From a virus: DNA of 39,012 nt. The notes beneath the pieces were generated by a model. The model did no database searches. It was not told the origin of the DNA and worked only from the letters and a program-made list of their open reading frames with translations. The position numbers and the translations under genes were made by a program. Positions within the stretch are counted from its first letter, which is position 1, and every line of letters starts with the position of its first letter. The stretch spans positions 1 to 39,012 of the IMG/VR virus record IMGVR_UViG_3300043331_001631. One strand, given 5' to 3'. Below are positions 21,906-28,519 of the stretch, one piece after another.

Positions 21906-22280
21906 ATGACCGACAAGGATAGGACTCCGGGCTATCCGGACCGCTTCGAGCGGCAGCTCGGCCTGCTGCACGGACTGCCCGACGTCGTCGAAACGAAGCC
22001 CACGACGATCCGCTACATCGAGCCGCTGCTCGGCACCTCGCAGACGTTCATCCTGCAGACCGTGCGGCAGCGGGAGGTGGGCGATCACTTGTTCCTCGAA
22101 TACGTCGATGCCGAGGGCAGTCAGCGGCTGGTGATTCCGCCCAAGGTGGTCGAGGTGATCGCCCGGCAGCGAGAGGCGCTGACGAAGAGCGCGCAGCGCA
22201 AGCATGGGAGGCGCGTCGCCGCCGAGCGGAAGGCGCGCGGCGAGTCGCCCGGGTTTCTGCGACGGGCCAGCGGCGAATGA
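21906..22280 (+). CDS. Conserved-looking phage protein before HerA-like gene
   Basis: 124 residues with AGGAGG before the ATG. TIRYIEPLLGTSQTFILQTV, then RQREVGDHLFLEYVDAEGSQ and RLVIPPKV, is a pattern I have seen in phages of GC-rich hosts next to ATPase genes. It ends in a basic tail. It overlaps the HerA-like gene by ATGA, so the two are likely partners. Confidence 0.6.
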   Translation: MTDKDRTPGYPDRFERQLGLLHGLPDVVETKPTTIRYIEPLLGTSQTFILQTVRQREVGDHLFLEYVDAEGSQRLVIPPKVVEVIARQREALTKSAQRKHGRRVAAERKARGESPGFLRRASGE

Positions 22281-24079
22281 AGCTCCAGATCGGTGAGGAC
22301 CTCGCGCTCCCCGCGGCGGCCGTCACGGAGGTCATAGGCTTTCTTGGCCGCCGCGGCCAGGGGAAGTCGTACGCCGCGCAGCGGCTCGCCGAACTGCTCT
22401 ACGAGGCCAAGGCGCCGTTCGTCGTGCTCGACCCGGTGGGCAACTGGTGGGGTCTGCGCCTGGCGGCCAACGGGAAGGCGCCCGGCATCGAGATCCCGGT
22501 GTTCGGAGGCCTGCACGGGGACGTCCCGCTCGAGCCGACAGCGGGCAAGCTGATCGCCGACGTCATCGTCGACCGCGGGATCTCGGCCGTTCTCGACGTG
22601 AGCCAGTTCGAGTCCGACGCCGATCGCGCGCGGTTCGCGCACGACTTCGGCGCGCGCTTCTACTACCGCCGCAAGCTGGCGCCGGCGGCCGTGCACGTCT
22701 TCCTCGAGGAGGCCCAGGAGTTCGTCCCGCAGAACCCGATGGGCGAGGAAAAGCGGGTGCTCCATGTCTTTCAGCGCCTCGCGAAGCTCGGACGGAACTA
22801 CGGCATCGGCGTGTCGCTCATCAGCCAACGGCCGCAGGAGGTGAACAAGAAGGTCCTGAACCTCACGGAGCTGCTCTTCGTGTTCCAGCTCACGGGGCCG
22901 CACGAGCGCAAGGCGGTCGAGGGCTGGATTGCGGAGAAGGGCATCGACGAGGACATCAACGCGGAGCTCCCGAAGCTCCAGCGCGGCAAGCCGCACGCCT
23001 GGTCGCCGGCCTGGCTGAACATCTCGCGCGTCGTCAGCATCACGGCGAAGGGGACGTTCGACGCGTCCAGCACGCCGAAGGTGGGTGCGGCCGCGAAGGC
23101 CAAGGAGCTCGCGCCGATCGACCTCGAGCAGCTCGCCAAGGACATGGCCGCGACGATCGAGCGCGCCAAGGCCGAGGATCCGCGCGAGCTGCGGAAGGAG
23201 ATCGCCCGGCTGAAGGGAGAGCTCGCCGCGCGCAACCGCACGCTCGACCAGGTCGACAAGCAAACGAAGCGCATCGAGTCCAAGCTCGCGAAGGCGCCGC
23301 CGCGCGTCGTTGAGAAGCCAGTCCTGAAGGACGGACAGCTCAAACGGGCCGAACAACTCATCGACCGGATCAACAAGCTGCACGACGGCTTCCGTCTGCA
23401 GGTGGAGGCGCTCGTCTATGCCGGCAAAGAACTCGAAGCGGCCATCGGTCGGACGCGCGTCGATGACGCGCGAGGACTACATGATCGAGGCGCACTGGCT
23501 GGAGGAGTCAGCGAAGTTCGTCACGCGAACGGAACCGGGGTCCGAACGCAAAGCCGCGTGGTATCGGAAGCTCGCCAGGCTGCTGGTGTACGCCGACGCG
23601 AACCTGCCGCCCGGGCTGCCGCGCTCGGAAAGGGCGAGCGCATCATCCTCCGGGCGGTCGCGCAGTACCCGGAGGGCGCGTCGCGCGAGCAGCTCACGGT
23701 CCTGACCGGTTACAAGCGTTCGAGCCGGGATGCCTATCTGCAACGGCTCCAATCCGCCGGGCTCGTCGAGCAGAACGGAACCGGCCTGCACGCCACCGAC
23801 GCGGGCCTCGCGCTCCTGGGGGATGACTTCGAGCCGTTGCCGACCGGCGCGGCGCTCCTGGCCTATTGGCTCGATCGGCTGAGCGGCGGTGAGCGCGTGA
23901 TCCTCGAGGCGCTGACTGCCGGCCGAACCGCGCCGGCGTGGGTCTCGCGCGACGAGGTCAGCGCTCAGAGCAGCTACGCGCGGTCGTCACGCGACGCGTA
24001 CATCCAGCGACTGCAGGCGCGCCGGCTCGTCGTCGCGGACCGCGGCCAGGTGCGCGCGGCCGACGCGCTGTTTGATTGA
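22277..24079 (+). CDS. HerA/FtsK-like ATPase with tandem winged helices
   Basis: 600 residues. Walker A is GRRGQGKSY (Lys30, Ser31), Walker B-like FLEEAQEF lies near residue 145, and SLISQRPQEV is the HerA-type sensor motif. A coiled coil (about 290-375) follows. The end holds two similar winged-helix units (REQLTVLTGYKRSSRDAYLQ and SAQSSYARSSRDAYIQRLQ). Residues about 395-455 have poor third-position GC and a shadow-like sequence, because another gene seems to use that DNA (23418). Such phage HerA-like proteins are thought to pump or process DNA. Confidence 0.75.
   Translation: MKLQIGEDLALPAAAVTEVIGFLGRRGQGKSYAAQRLAELLYEAKAPFVVLDPVGNWWGLRLAANGKAPGIEIPVFGGLHGDVPLEPTAGKLIADVIVDRGISAVLDVSQFESDADRARFAHDFGARFYYRRKLAPAAVHVFLEEAQEFVPQNPMGEEKRVLHVFQRLAKLGRNYGIGVSLISQRPQEVNKKVLNLTELLFVFQLTGPHERKAVEGWIAEKGIDEDINAELPKLQRGKPHAWSPAWLNISRVVSITAKGTFDASSTPKVGAAAKAKELAPIDLEQLAKDMAATIERAKAEDPRELRKEIARLKGELAARNRTLDQVDKQTKRIESKLAKAPPRVVEKPVLKDGQLKRAEQLIDRINKLHDGFRLQVEALVYAGKELEAAIGRTRVDDARGLHDRGALAGGVSEVRHANGTGVRTQSRVVSEARQAAGVRRREPAARAAALGKGERIILRAVAQYPEGASREQLTVLTGYKRSSRDAYLQRLQSAGLVEQNGTGLHATDAGLALLGDDFEPLPTGAALLAYWLDRLSGGERVILEALTAGRTAPAWVSRDEVSAQSSYARSSRDAYIQRLQARRLVVADRGQVRAADALFD
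23418..23705 (+). CDS. Gene nested out of frame inside the HerA-like gene
   Basis: 95 residues, fully contained in the HerA-like gene in another frame. The start has GGAGG nine bases upstream. In the first 70 residues third positions are mostly G/C, while the host frame's are not, which suggests this frame is the selected one here (MTREDYMIEAHWLEESAKFV, then AAWYRKLARLLVYADANLP). Past about 23630 the pattern swaps back. Either a real overlapping gene or the trace of two compensating frameshifts in the HerA-like gene. Confidence 0.5.
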   Translation: MPAKNSKRPSVGRASMTREDYMIEAHWLEESAKFVTRTEPGSERKAAWYRKLARLLVYADANLPPGLPRSERASASSSGRSRSTRRARRASSSRS

Positions 24080-24089
24080 GAGAGGGACG

Positions 24090-24320
24090 ATGCTGACGAT
24101 TCGAATCAAGGAAGAAGGCGGCCGCTGCCGTCTCTGTGGCTGCACGGACGAGTACGCGTGCCCTGGGGGCTGCAGTTGGGCCAATCAGCAGCAGACCCTG
24201 TGCTCGGCGTGCGTGCCACTCGATCGCGCGCTCCGCACGGTGGCGGGGCGACGTCTGCTGGCTGATTTCGTCCAGGAGCACGAATTCGCGCCGTTCCCAC
24301 AGATGGGAAATCGCCGGTGA
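24090..24320 (+). CDS. Cys-rich protein, second of a paralogous pair
   Basis: 76 residues from the ATG at 24090, with GAGAGGG before it. CRLCGCTDEYACPGGCSWAN, then QQQTLCSACVPLD, repeats the scaffold of the protein at 19448. The shared block differs in linkers but keeps all Cys. It is followed by a GTGA overlap with the next zinc protein. Function unknown. Confidence 0.65.
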   Translation: MLTIRIKEEGGRCRLCGCTDEYACPGGCSWANQQQTLCSACVPLDRALRTVAGRRLLADFVQEHEFAPFPQMGNRR

Positions 24321-24562
24321 GGCTCCTCTGCACGGAGTGCGGCCGGTCGGTCTCGAGCGAGATCCCCGAGGACACCGTCGTGCGAGCCGTGCTGGTCTGC
24401 CCGGAATGCGTGCCACTGGTCTGGAGGCAGGACGAACCCGCCACGGCTGCGGCGGTCGCGAAGCTGGCGCGTCGCCCGCACCACTGGCGCTTCTACGCGA
24501 ACGGCACGTTCTGCCTGTGGTGCGGGGCGGCCATCGGGTCCCTGGGCGAGTGCAAGCCCTGA
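24317..24562 (+). CDS. Zinc-ribbon protein
   Basis: 81 residues from a GTG in a GTGA overlap. Three CxxC pairs are seen: CTECGRSV, CPECVPLV and CLWCGAAI, with a helix between the second and third. It looks like a ribbon plus a half-site knuckle. Function unknown. Confidence 0.6.
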   Translation: MRLLCTECGRSVSSEIPEDTVVRAVLVCPECVPLVWRQDEPATAAAVAKLARRPHHWRFYANGTFCLWCGAAIGSLGECKP

Positions 24563-24564
24563 CG

Positions 24565-24822
24565 ATGCGCGAGTGGCACCGGGCTTTGTTTCGGATGACC
24601 TGCGGTGCCGACGGCTCCTGCTGGATCGCCAGGGGCCAGGCCTACGTCGTGATCAGCGGCGTGTCGGGCTGGAAGCTCCGACGCTGCGAGCGGCACGCCG
24701 GCGAGGCCGCGCCCGACGAGCTCCCGGAGGACGTCGCGCCGGCGCCGCCTACCACACGGGCGCATGCCGAGTCTGTTCCCGCGGTGTTAGCTCCGCCCAC
24801 GGGCGCGGCGAACAAGGAGTGA
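24565..24822 (+). CDS. Small hypothetical protein
   Basis: 85 residues, starting two bases after the preceding stop. It has a short beta core with Cys residues (LFRMTCGADGSCWIARGQAY, SGWKLRRCERHAGE) and a disordered Pro/Ala tail. The three Cys and two His might bind one metal. No family recognised. Confidence 0.5.
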   Translation: MREWHRALFRMTCGADGSCWIARGQAYVVISGVSGWKLRRCERHAGEAAPDELPEDVAPAPPTTRAHAESVPAVLAPPTGAANKE

Positions 24823-24836
24823 ACAGGAGGAGGAAG

Positions 24837-25121
24837 ATGGGGCCGATCGCTGTCGACTGGGGGATGTTCCTGCTGCCGGCGGGCACCTGCGAGGTCGTCT
24901 ACGCGGAAGACCAGCCGCAGTACCACCCGCTGCCGTCGCTTCGGACGCCCGACGGCCGTGTGGTCAGCCAGTGGCTGCCGACCGCCGAGGAGCTCGACGC
25001 TCTGATGCGCGGCCAGCCGCTGACGCTCGTCATCCACACGTTCAACGAGCCGCTGCAGCCGATTCAGCTGGGTGTCGGGGGGATGGACCTGCGGATTCCG
25101 CGGGAGGCCGCGGACTCGTGA
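24837..25121 (+). CDS. Small hypothetical protein
   Basis: 94 residues with AGGAGGAGGAA before the ATG, one of the strongest ribosome sites in the window. Segments include WGMFLLPAGTCEVVYAED, VSQWLPTAEELDALMRGQPL and a strand-rich end (TLVIHTFNEPLQPIQLGVGG). Function unknown; the ribosome site suggests high expression. Confidence 0.55.
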   Translation: MGPIAVDWGMFLLPAGTCEVVYAEDQPQYHPLPSLRTPDGRVVSQWLPTAEELDALMRGQPLTLVIHTFNEPLQPIQLGVGGMDLRIPREAADS

Positions 25122-25140
25122 CCTCCCCTGTCACGAGGAT

Positions 25141-25251
25141 ATGCCTCCGCTCCGACCCTCCGCCGTCGACGCCGCCATCCTCGCGGCCATCCTGCTGATC
25201 GGCCTGCCGCTGGTGGTCGCCGGGCTGGTCTGCCTGCTCGGCCTGCACTGA
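25141..25251 (+). CDS. 36-residue single-span membrane protein
   Basis: A short frame after GAGGAT. It encodes a short start (PPLRPSAVDAAI) followed by a strongly hydrophobic stretch (LLIGLPLVVAGLVCLLGL). The stop lies 12 bases before a terminator hairpin, so it is the last gene of the early operon. Similar micro-proteins in phages may alter host membranes. Small size limits confidence. Confidence 0.5.
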   Translation: MPPLRPSAVDAAILAAILLIGLPLVVAGLVCLLGLH

Positions 25252-25262
25252 CCCCGAGCGGC

Positions 25263-25298
25263 GCGGACCGGCCCCCGCCTCGTCCGGGACCGGTCCGC
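25263..25298. terminator. Bidirectional terminator hairpin
   Basis: GCGGACCGG (25263-25271) pairs perfectly with CCGGTCCGC (25290-25298), with further inner C/G pairing. It sits between convergent genes, the only clear place in the window where two transcription units meet with room for a terminator. U-runs are weak on both sides. Confidence 0.6.
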
Positions 25299-25305
25299 CT
25301 TCGGC

Positions 25306-25470
25306 CTACCGCTCGGAGCCGACCAGCGCGTCGCCGTCGTCCTCGGTCCGGAGCCGCGGGCGCTCCGGGGTGTCCGAGTCCTCGCGCGCCCTGGCGGGCT
25401 CACGCTCGCCGGCGTCCTGCTCGGGCTCCGGCGTCTCGAGATTCCTGATGCGGTCGTTGCGCTCGGTCAT
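25306..25470 (-). CDS. Small acidic hypothetical protein
   Basis: 54 residues from the ATG at 25470, with GAGG nine bases upstream; a longer frame starts at 25515. Composition is almost all charged and Pro (PEPEQDAGEREPARAREDSD), so it is probably disordered. It may be an accessory protein of the short leftward unit. Confidence 0.45.
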   Translation of the reverse strand: MTERNDRIRNLETPEPEQDAGEREPARAREDSDTPERPRLRTEDDGDALVGSER

Positions 25471-25599
25471 GGTGATGAACCTCGCGGGGTAGTCCGGGGC
25501 CAGTGTGCTGCGCATGCGCGGATTGTACCGGCGTCGGCTCGACCCGATGCCGCCGGAGCACGCGCCCGCGGCGGTCGTCGGGAGGCCGGGCCCCGGCCA

Positions 25600-25872
25600 T
25601 CACCAGTTCTTCAAATACGGGCCGACGTGCTGGTTGAACGCCTGGCTCGGCGTGATTCCGTTGGCGATGGCGAAGCCGTAGACCAGGCCGCGCACGGTCG
25701 CGCCGAGCTGCGGCACGTCGCCCGGCAGCATCTTGTCGCCGCCGACCATCCCGCCGTTGCCGATGCCGGTCGCGGTCCCGCTCCGCAGCCCCGTGCGGGC
25801 GCCCACGGTCCGCCGCCGGCGCGTCCGCCGCCGCGTGGTGCCCCCCTCGGTCCCGAGATTTGCTGTTGCCAT
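25600..25872 (-). CDS. Small basic hypothetical protein
   Basis: 90 residues with an excellent AGGAGGTGA before the ATG. The N-terminus is Arg-rich (TTRRRTRRRRTVGARTGLRS), then a Gly-rich hinge and a folded end (VPQLGATVRGLVYGFAIANG, AFNQHVGPYLKNW). A DNA- or RNA-binding tail is possible. It is divergent from the excisionase-like gene. Confidence 0.55.
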   Translation of the reverse strand: MATANLGTEGGTTRRRTRRRRTVGARTGLRSGTATGIGNGGMVGGDKMLPGDVPQLGATVRGLVYGFAIANGITPSQAFNQHVGPYLKNW

Positions 25873-25923
25873 GTGTCACCTCCTGGAGTGATGAACGGGC
25901 ATGCTACCCCAGGGTGGATACGT

Positions 25924-25931
25924 TGTATACA
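25924..25931. promoter_or_regulatory. TGTATACA palindrome between divergent genes
   Basis: A perfect 8-base palindrome in the 90-base divergent gap at 25873-25962. It could be a -10 element (TATACA) for either strand or an operator for the adjacent excisionase-like protein. No matching -35 box is evident, so this is tentative. Confidence 0.3.
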
Positions 25932-25962
25932 CTGGAGAGGTGACGCGAGCGACGGAGTCCTG

Positions 25963-26256
25963 ATGCCCACCCCGCCGAAACCCGCCCCGGCGAGTCGGGA
26001 TCGGCGTCACCCCGATCGGCAGCGGCCGCAGCTCCACGGCCGACGCGCCACCGACCCCACCTTGACCACCCGGGACATCGCCGACCGCCTCGGCGTCTCC
26101 ACCGGTTTCATCGTCGGGGAGATCCGGGACGGCCGCCTGGCCGCGCTCCAGCTGCGCCGGACCGGGAAGCGCACGGTCTACCGGGTGAGCGAGGCCGACT
26201 TCGACGCTTACGTCGCCCGCCACTGGATGCCCGCCTCCGACCGCCCCTCGGCGTAG
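25963..26256 (+). CDS. Excisionase-like HTH protein
   Basis: 97 residues. A disordered basic start is followed by LTTRDIADRLGVSTGFIVGE, then IRDGRLAALQLRRTGKRTVY and RVSEADFDAYVARHW, the HTH_17/excisionase pattern. It heads the second block of small genes after a divergent gap, and may switch the following genes or assist excision. Confidence 0.7.
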   Translation: MPTPPKPAPASRDRRHPDRQRPQLHGRRATDPTLTTRDIADRLGVSTGFIVGEIRDGRLAALQLRRTGKRTVYRVSEADFDAYVARHWMPASDRPSA

Positions 26257-26258
26257 CC

Positions 26259-26312
26259 CACCGAACGCACAGAACGCTCCGAGCGCACCGAGCGTACCGA
26301 GCGCACCGACGA
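26259..26312 (+). repeat. Six tandem 9-bp repeats (CACCGAGCG-like)
   Basis: Units in order: CACCGAACG, CACAGAACG, CTCCGAGCG, CACCGAGCG, TACCGAGCG, CACCGACGA. They start two bases after the excisionase-like stop and end in a small hairpin (CCGAC-GAAC-GTCGG, 26306-26319). They may be iterons or operators for the HTH protein, or expanded slippage repeats. Confidence 0.6.
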
Positions 26313-26408
26313 ACGTCGGGCTCCCCCGCGCGTGGCCGACCCGCTACGCTGGATCCCTCCCCCTTTTTCTCGACCGGTTCTGTCGCGCGTGTTCATTCGG
26401 AGGACGCT

Positions 26409-26597
26409 GTGCGGGTCGCGTGTGAGCGCTGCGGTGCGCATCGAGACGATCGTGCCTGGCCGGGCCCCTGCCTGGTCTGCGGCGCGATGGACGTCGTGCC
26501 CGTCGAGCCGTCCGTGTCTGACCTGGACCCCGGGCCCCCCCGCCTCCCGGCGGACACGCCGCGCGCGACGTGCCCGCTCGTGGATTTCCCCGTATGA
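26409..26597 (+). CDS. Small zinc-ribbon protein
   Basis: 62 residues from a GTG with GGAGG five bases ahead. CERCGAHR and CLVCGAMD knuckles are 14 residues apart, followed by a Pro-rich acidic tail. Its stop overlaps the next start (ATGA). Function unknown. Confidence 0.55.
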   Translation: MRVACERCGAHRDDRAWPGPCLVCGAMDVVPVEPSVSDLDPGPPRLPADTPRATCPLVDFPV

Positions 26598-26704
26598 CGC
26601 CCCAGGACCTGGACCGCGCGCAGCTCTGGGGCGTCCTCATCGGCTTCGTCCTGGCCGTCGCGCTCTTCTGCGCCGGCTACGCGGCCGTGGAGCTGGCGCT
26701 GTGA
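26594..26704 (+). CDS. 36-residue single-span membrane protein
   Basis: A short frame from an ATGA overlap. A polar start (TPQDLDRAQLW) precedes one membrane helix (GVLIGFVLAVALFCAGYAAV). Its stop overlaps the next GTG start, so three genes are linked. It resembles the micro-protein at 25141 only in design. Confidence 0.5.
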   Translation: MTPQDLDRAQLWGVLIGFVLAVALFCAGYAAVELAL

Positions 26705-26961
26705 CCTCCGCCTTGGTCCTCTGCGCCGTCGAGACGGTGATGTTCTTCGTCATCACCCTGAATTACCGCTACGCCGCCAAGGGCCACCTCGTGCCCACGG
26801 TGCTCACCGACGTGGTCATCGCGATCATCGGGTTCACGCTGATCAAGCTGGTCGCCGACGCGACGACGGTCCTCGAGATGGCCGGCTACGTGCTGGGCGG
26901 GGCCATCGGATCGGCCGCGGGCATGCTGCTGACGCGGCGGCTGCAGGAGCGCGAGCCGTGA
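26701..26961 (+). CDS. Small polytopic membrane protein
   Basis: 86 residues from a GTG in a GTGA overlap. Three hydrophobic segments are visible: ALVLCAVETVMFFVITL, LTDVVIAIIGFTLIKLVA and MAGYVLGGAIGSAAGMLL, with a charged C-terminus. Function unknown. Holin-like topology is possible, but it is far from the lysis genes. Confidence 0.6.
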   Translation: MTSALVLCAVETVMFFVITLNYRYAAKGHLVPTVLTDVVIAIIGFTLIKLVADATTVLEMAGYVLGGAIGSAAGMLLTRRLQEREP

Positions 26962-27356
26962 CGCCGGTGCCACAGCGCGCGAAGGGGGACTGCGGGACCG
27001 CGGCGCTGGGCGCTGTGCTGGGGCAGCCCTACGAGGACGTCTACGTCGAGGCCGCCCGGATCGACCCCAAGCACCGCGGGAAGGGCGGCCTCTACAACCG
27101 GGAGCTCGTCGCCGTGGCCCGACGGCTCGGGATCCTGTTGCAGCCGACGCGCCGGCGGTTCGACGCGTCGTGCGTCCGCGGCGTGCTGCGCGTGCGGCCG
27201 ATGAGCCGACGGTCCCCGTTCTTTCCCGAGGGTCACTTCGTGGCGCTCTCCGACGGCCAGGTGTACTGCCCGCTCTACGACGTGCGCATGCCGCTCGAGG
27301 AGTACTTGTCGGCCTATCACGCGCGCGCCTGCACGCTGCTCGAGGTGATCGCATGA
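26958..27356 (+). CDS. C39-like cysteine peptidase-fold protein
   Basis: 132 residues from a GTG in a GTGA overlap. The pattern VPQRAKGDCGTAALGAVLG puts Cys12 in a papain/C39-type active site with Gln6 as oxyanion residue; EGHFVALSDG gives His93, and Asp108 or Asp99 could complete the triad. Full-length C39 domains are about this size. There is no signal peptide or transporter nearby, so an intracellular protease or amidase-like role, perhaps against host factors, is inferred. Confidence 0.65.
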   Translation: MTPVPQRAKGDCGTAALGAVLGQPYEDVYVEAARIDPKHRGKGGLYNRELVAVARRLGILLQPTRRRFDASCVRGVLRVRPMSRRSPFFPEGHFVALSDGQVYCPLYDVRMPLEEYLSAYHARACTLLEVIA

Positions 27357-27544
27357 GGCCGATCGACTGCCCCTCGTGCTACCGGGCGGCCGATCGCAAC
27401 GCGCAGCTCGTCGTCGCCCTCCGGCGGGCCGCGGCGCTCCTGCATCACGCGCTGAACCACCGGCCGATCGCGTGGTTCGTGTGCCCGGAGCCGGAATGCC
27501 GCGCCAGCGCCGCGGCGGTGGAGGGCCATGTCGGACTGGCCTGA
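27353..27544 (+). CDS. Small zinc-ribbon protein
   Basis: 63 residues from an ATGA overlap with the peptidase gene. CPSCYRA and CPEPEC give a two-knuckle site with a helix between (VVALRRAAALLHHALNH). It overlaps the next gene by 17 bases. Function unknown. Confidence 0.5.
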   Translation: MRPIDCPSCYRAADRNAQLVVALRRAAALLHHALNHRPIAWFVCPEPECRASAAAVEGHVGLA

Positions 27545-27728
27545 CGACCCGCGGGCGACGAAGCGCTGCCGCGAGTGCGGGACGCTGACCCCGGTCGAGG
27601 AGTTGCTCGACGACCCGACCGGGCCGTCGTGCGCGGCCTGCGTCGAGCAGCGCGTGCGCCGGCAGCCGTGGACGCTGAGCGACACGGACCGGCGGCTGCT
27701 GCGCTCGCTGCGGATTACCCAGGACTGA
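27528..27728 (+). CDS. Small zinc-ribbon protein (DksA-like knuckle)
   Basis: 66 residues. CRECGTLTPVEEL and CAACVEQRVR are separated by 20 residues, as in short zinc ribbons, followed by a basic helical tail. It overlaps its neighbour. Function unknown; RNA polymerase or nucleic-acid binding would be guesses. Confidence 0.55.
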   Translation: MSDWPDDPRATKRCRECGTLTPVEELLDDPTGPSCAACVEQRVRRQPWTLSDTDRRLLRSLRITQD

Positions 27729-27732
27729 CCGT

Positions 27733-27813
27733 ATGACGACCCCCACCACGGCCCCGCGGCTGCCCAGTCACTGCGACGTCGGGAGCGACATCCCCGGCGG
27801 CGGCGCCTGCTGA
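27733..27813 (+). CDS. Possible 26-residue micro-protein
   Basis: A short frame starting four bases after the previous stop, ending two bases before the next gene. It is Thr/Pro-rich with two Cys and a Gly run at the end. It may only be a spacer that couples translation. Confidence 0.3.
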   Translation: MTTPTTAPRLPSHCDVGSDIPGGGAC

Positions 27814-27814
27814 T

Positions 27815-28519
27815 ATGGCGAATCTCGCCTGGCGCGGCGGCTATTCGCACAGCGACCAGACCTTCGGGGCCAGCTCGCTGAACGTCTCGGCCGGGACCCT
27901 CTGGAACACGGCCCCGCAGGCCGGCGACGTCGCCCAGGGGCTGTTCATGGCGGGGGTGATCGCGCCGAGCGCGGCACCGACCATCGGCCTGCCGCCCGAC
28001 TGGCTGTCGATCAACACCGCCACGCAGAGCATCGCCGGCGGCGCGTTCAACATGCGGATGACGCTCGCGCGCAAGGTGCTCACGGGGTCCGACTCGTTCA
28101 CGTTCACGTCGAGCGTCAACGCGGCGCTGCAGGCGCTCATCGGCGCCTGGGACAACCCGAAGGCGGGCGACCCGTTCCACACCTCGACCCGGGCGACGTT
28201 CAGTGGAACGGCGAACGGCGCCGCCACCAGCATCACGACCGTCGAGGCGAACCAGCTCGCCGTCTACACCGCCTTCACCGACGGCAGCACGCGCACCTGG
28301 ACGCCGCCGTCCGGCATGGTGGAGCGGATCGACGCGTTCGGCATGACCCTCGCCGACGCGATCCAGGTGTCAGCCGGGGCCACGGGCACGAAGACCGGGA
28401 CGGCGAGCGCTGCGGGCACCGGGTCCGCCTACCTCGCGACCTACTACTCGGAGGCGGCCGCGGCCGCCGTCGCGTCGGCGCACTTCTACCGGCGCCTGCT
28501 CGGGGGATCGGGATGCTGA
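27815..28519 (+). CDS. Virion structural protein, fibre or decoration type
   Basis: 234 residues, rich in Ser, Thr, Ala and Gly, with alternating strands (SDSFTFTSSVNAALQALIGA, TTVEANQLAVYTAFTDGSTR, WTPPSGMVERIDA). A closing YYSEAAAAAVASAHFYR resembles the jelly-roll-like tail and fibre proteins of dsDNA phages. It starts the second structural module, upstream of terminase. There is no signal peptide or catalytic motif. Confidence 0.55.
   Translation: MANLAWRGGYSHSDQTFGASSLNVSAGTLWNTAPQAGDVAQGLFMAGVIAPSAAPTIGLPPDWLSINTATQSIAGGAFNMRMTLARKVLTGSDSFTFTSSVNAALQALIGAWDNPKAGDPFHTSTRATFSGTANGAATSITTVEANQLAVYTAFTDGSTRTWTPPSGMVERIDAFGMTLADAIQVSAGATGTKTGTASAAGTGSAYLATYYSEAAAAAVASAHFYRRLLGGSGC

Noticed and set aside
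26259-26312. CRISPR array
   Set aside because: Repeats are only 9 bases and directly adjacent, without spacers. No Cas-like gene is present.
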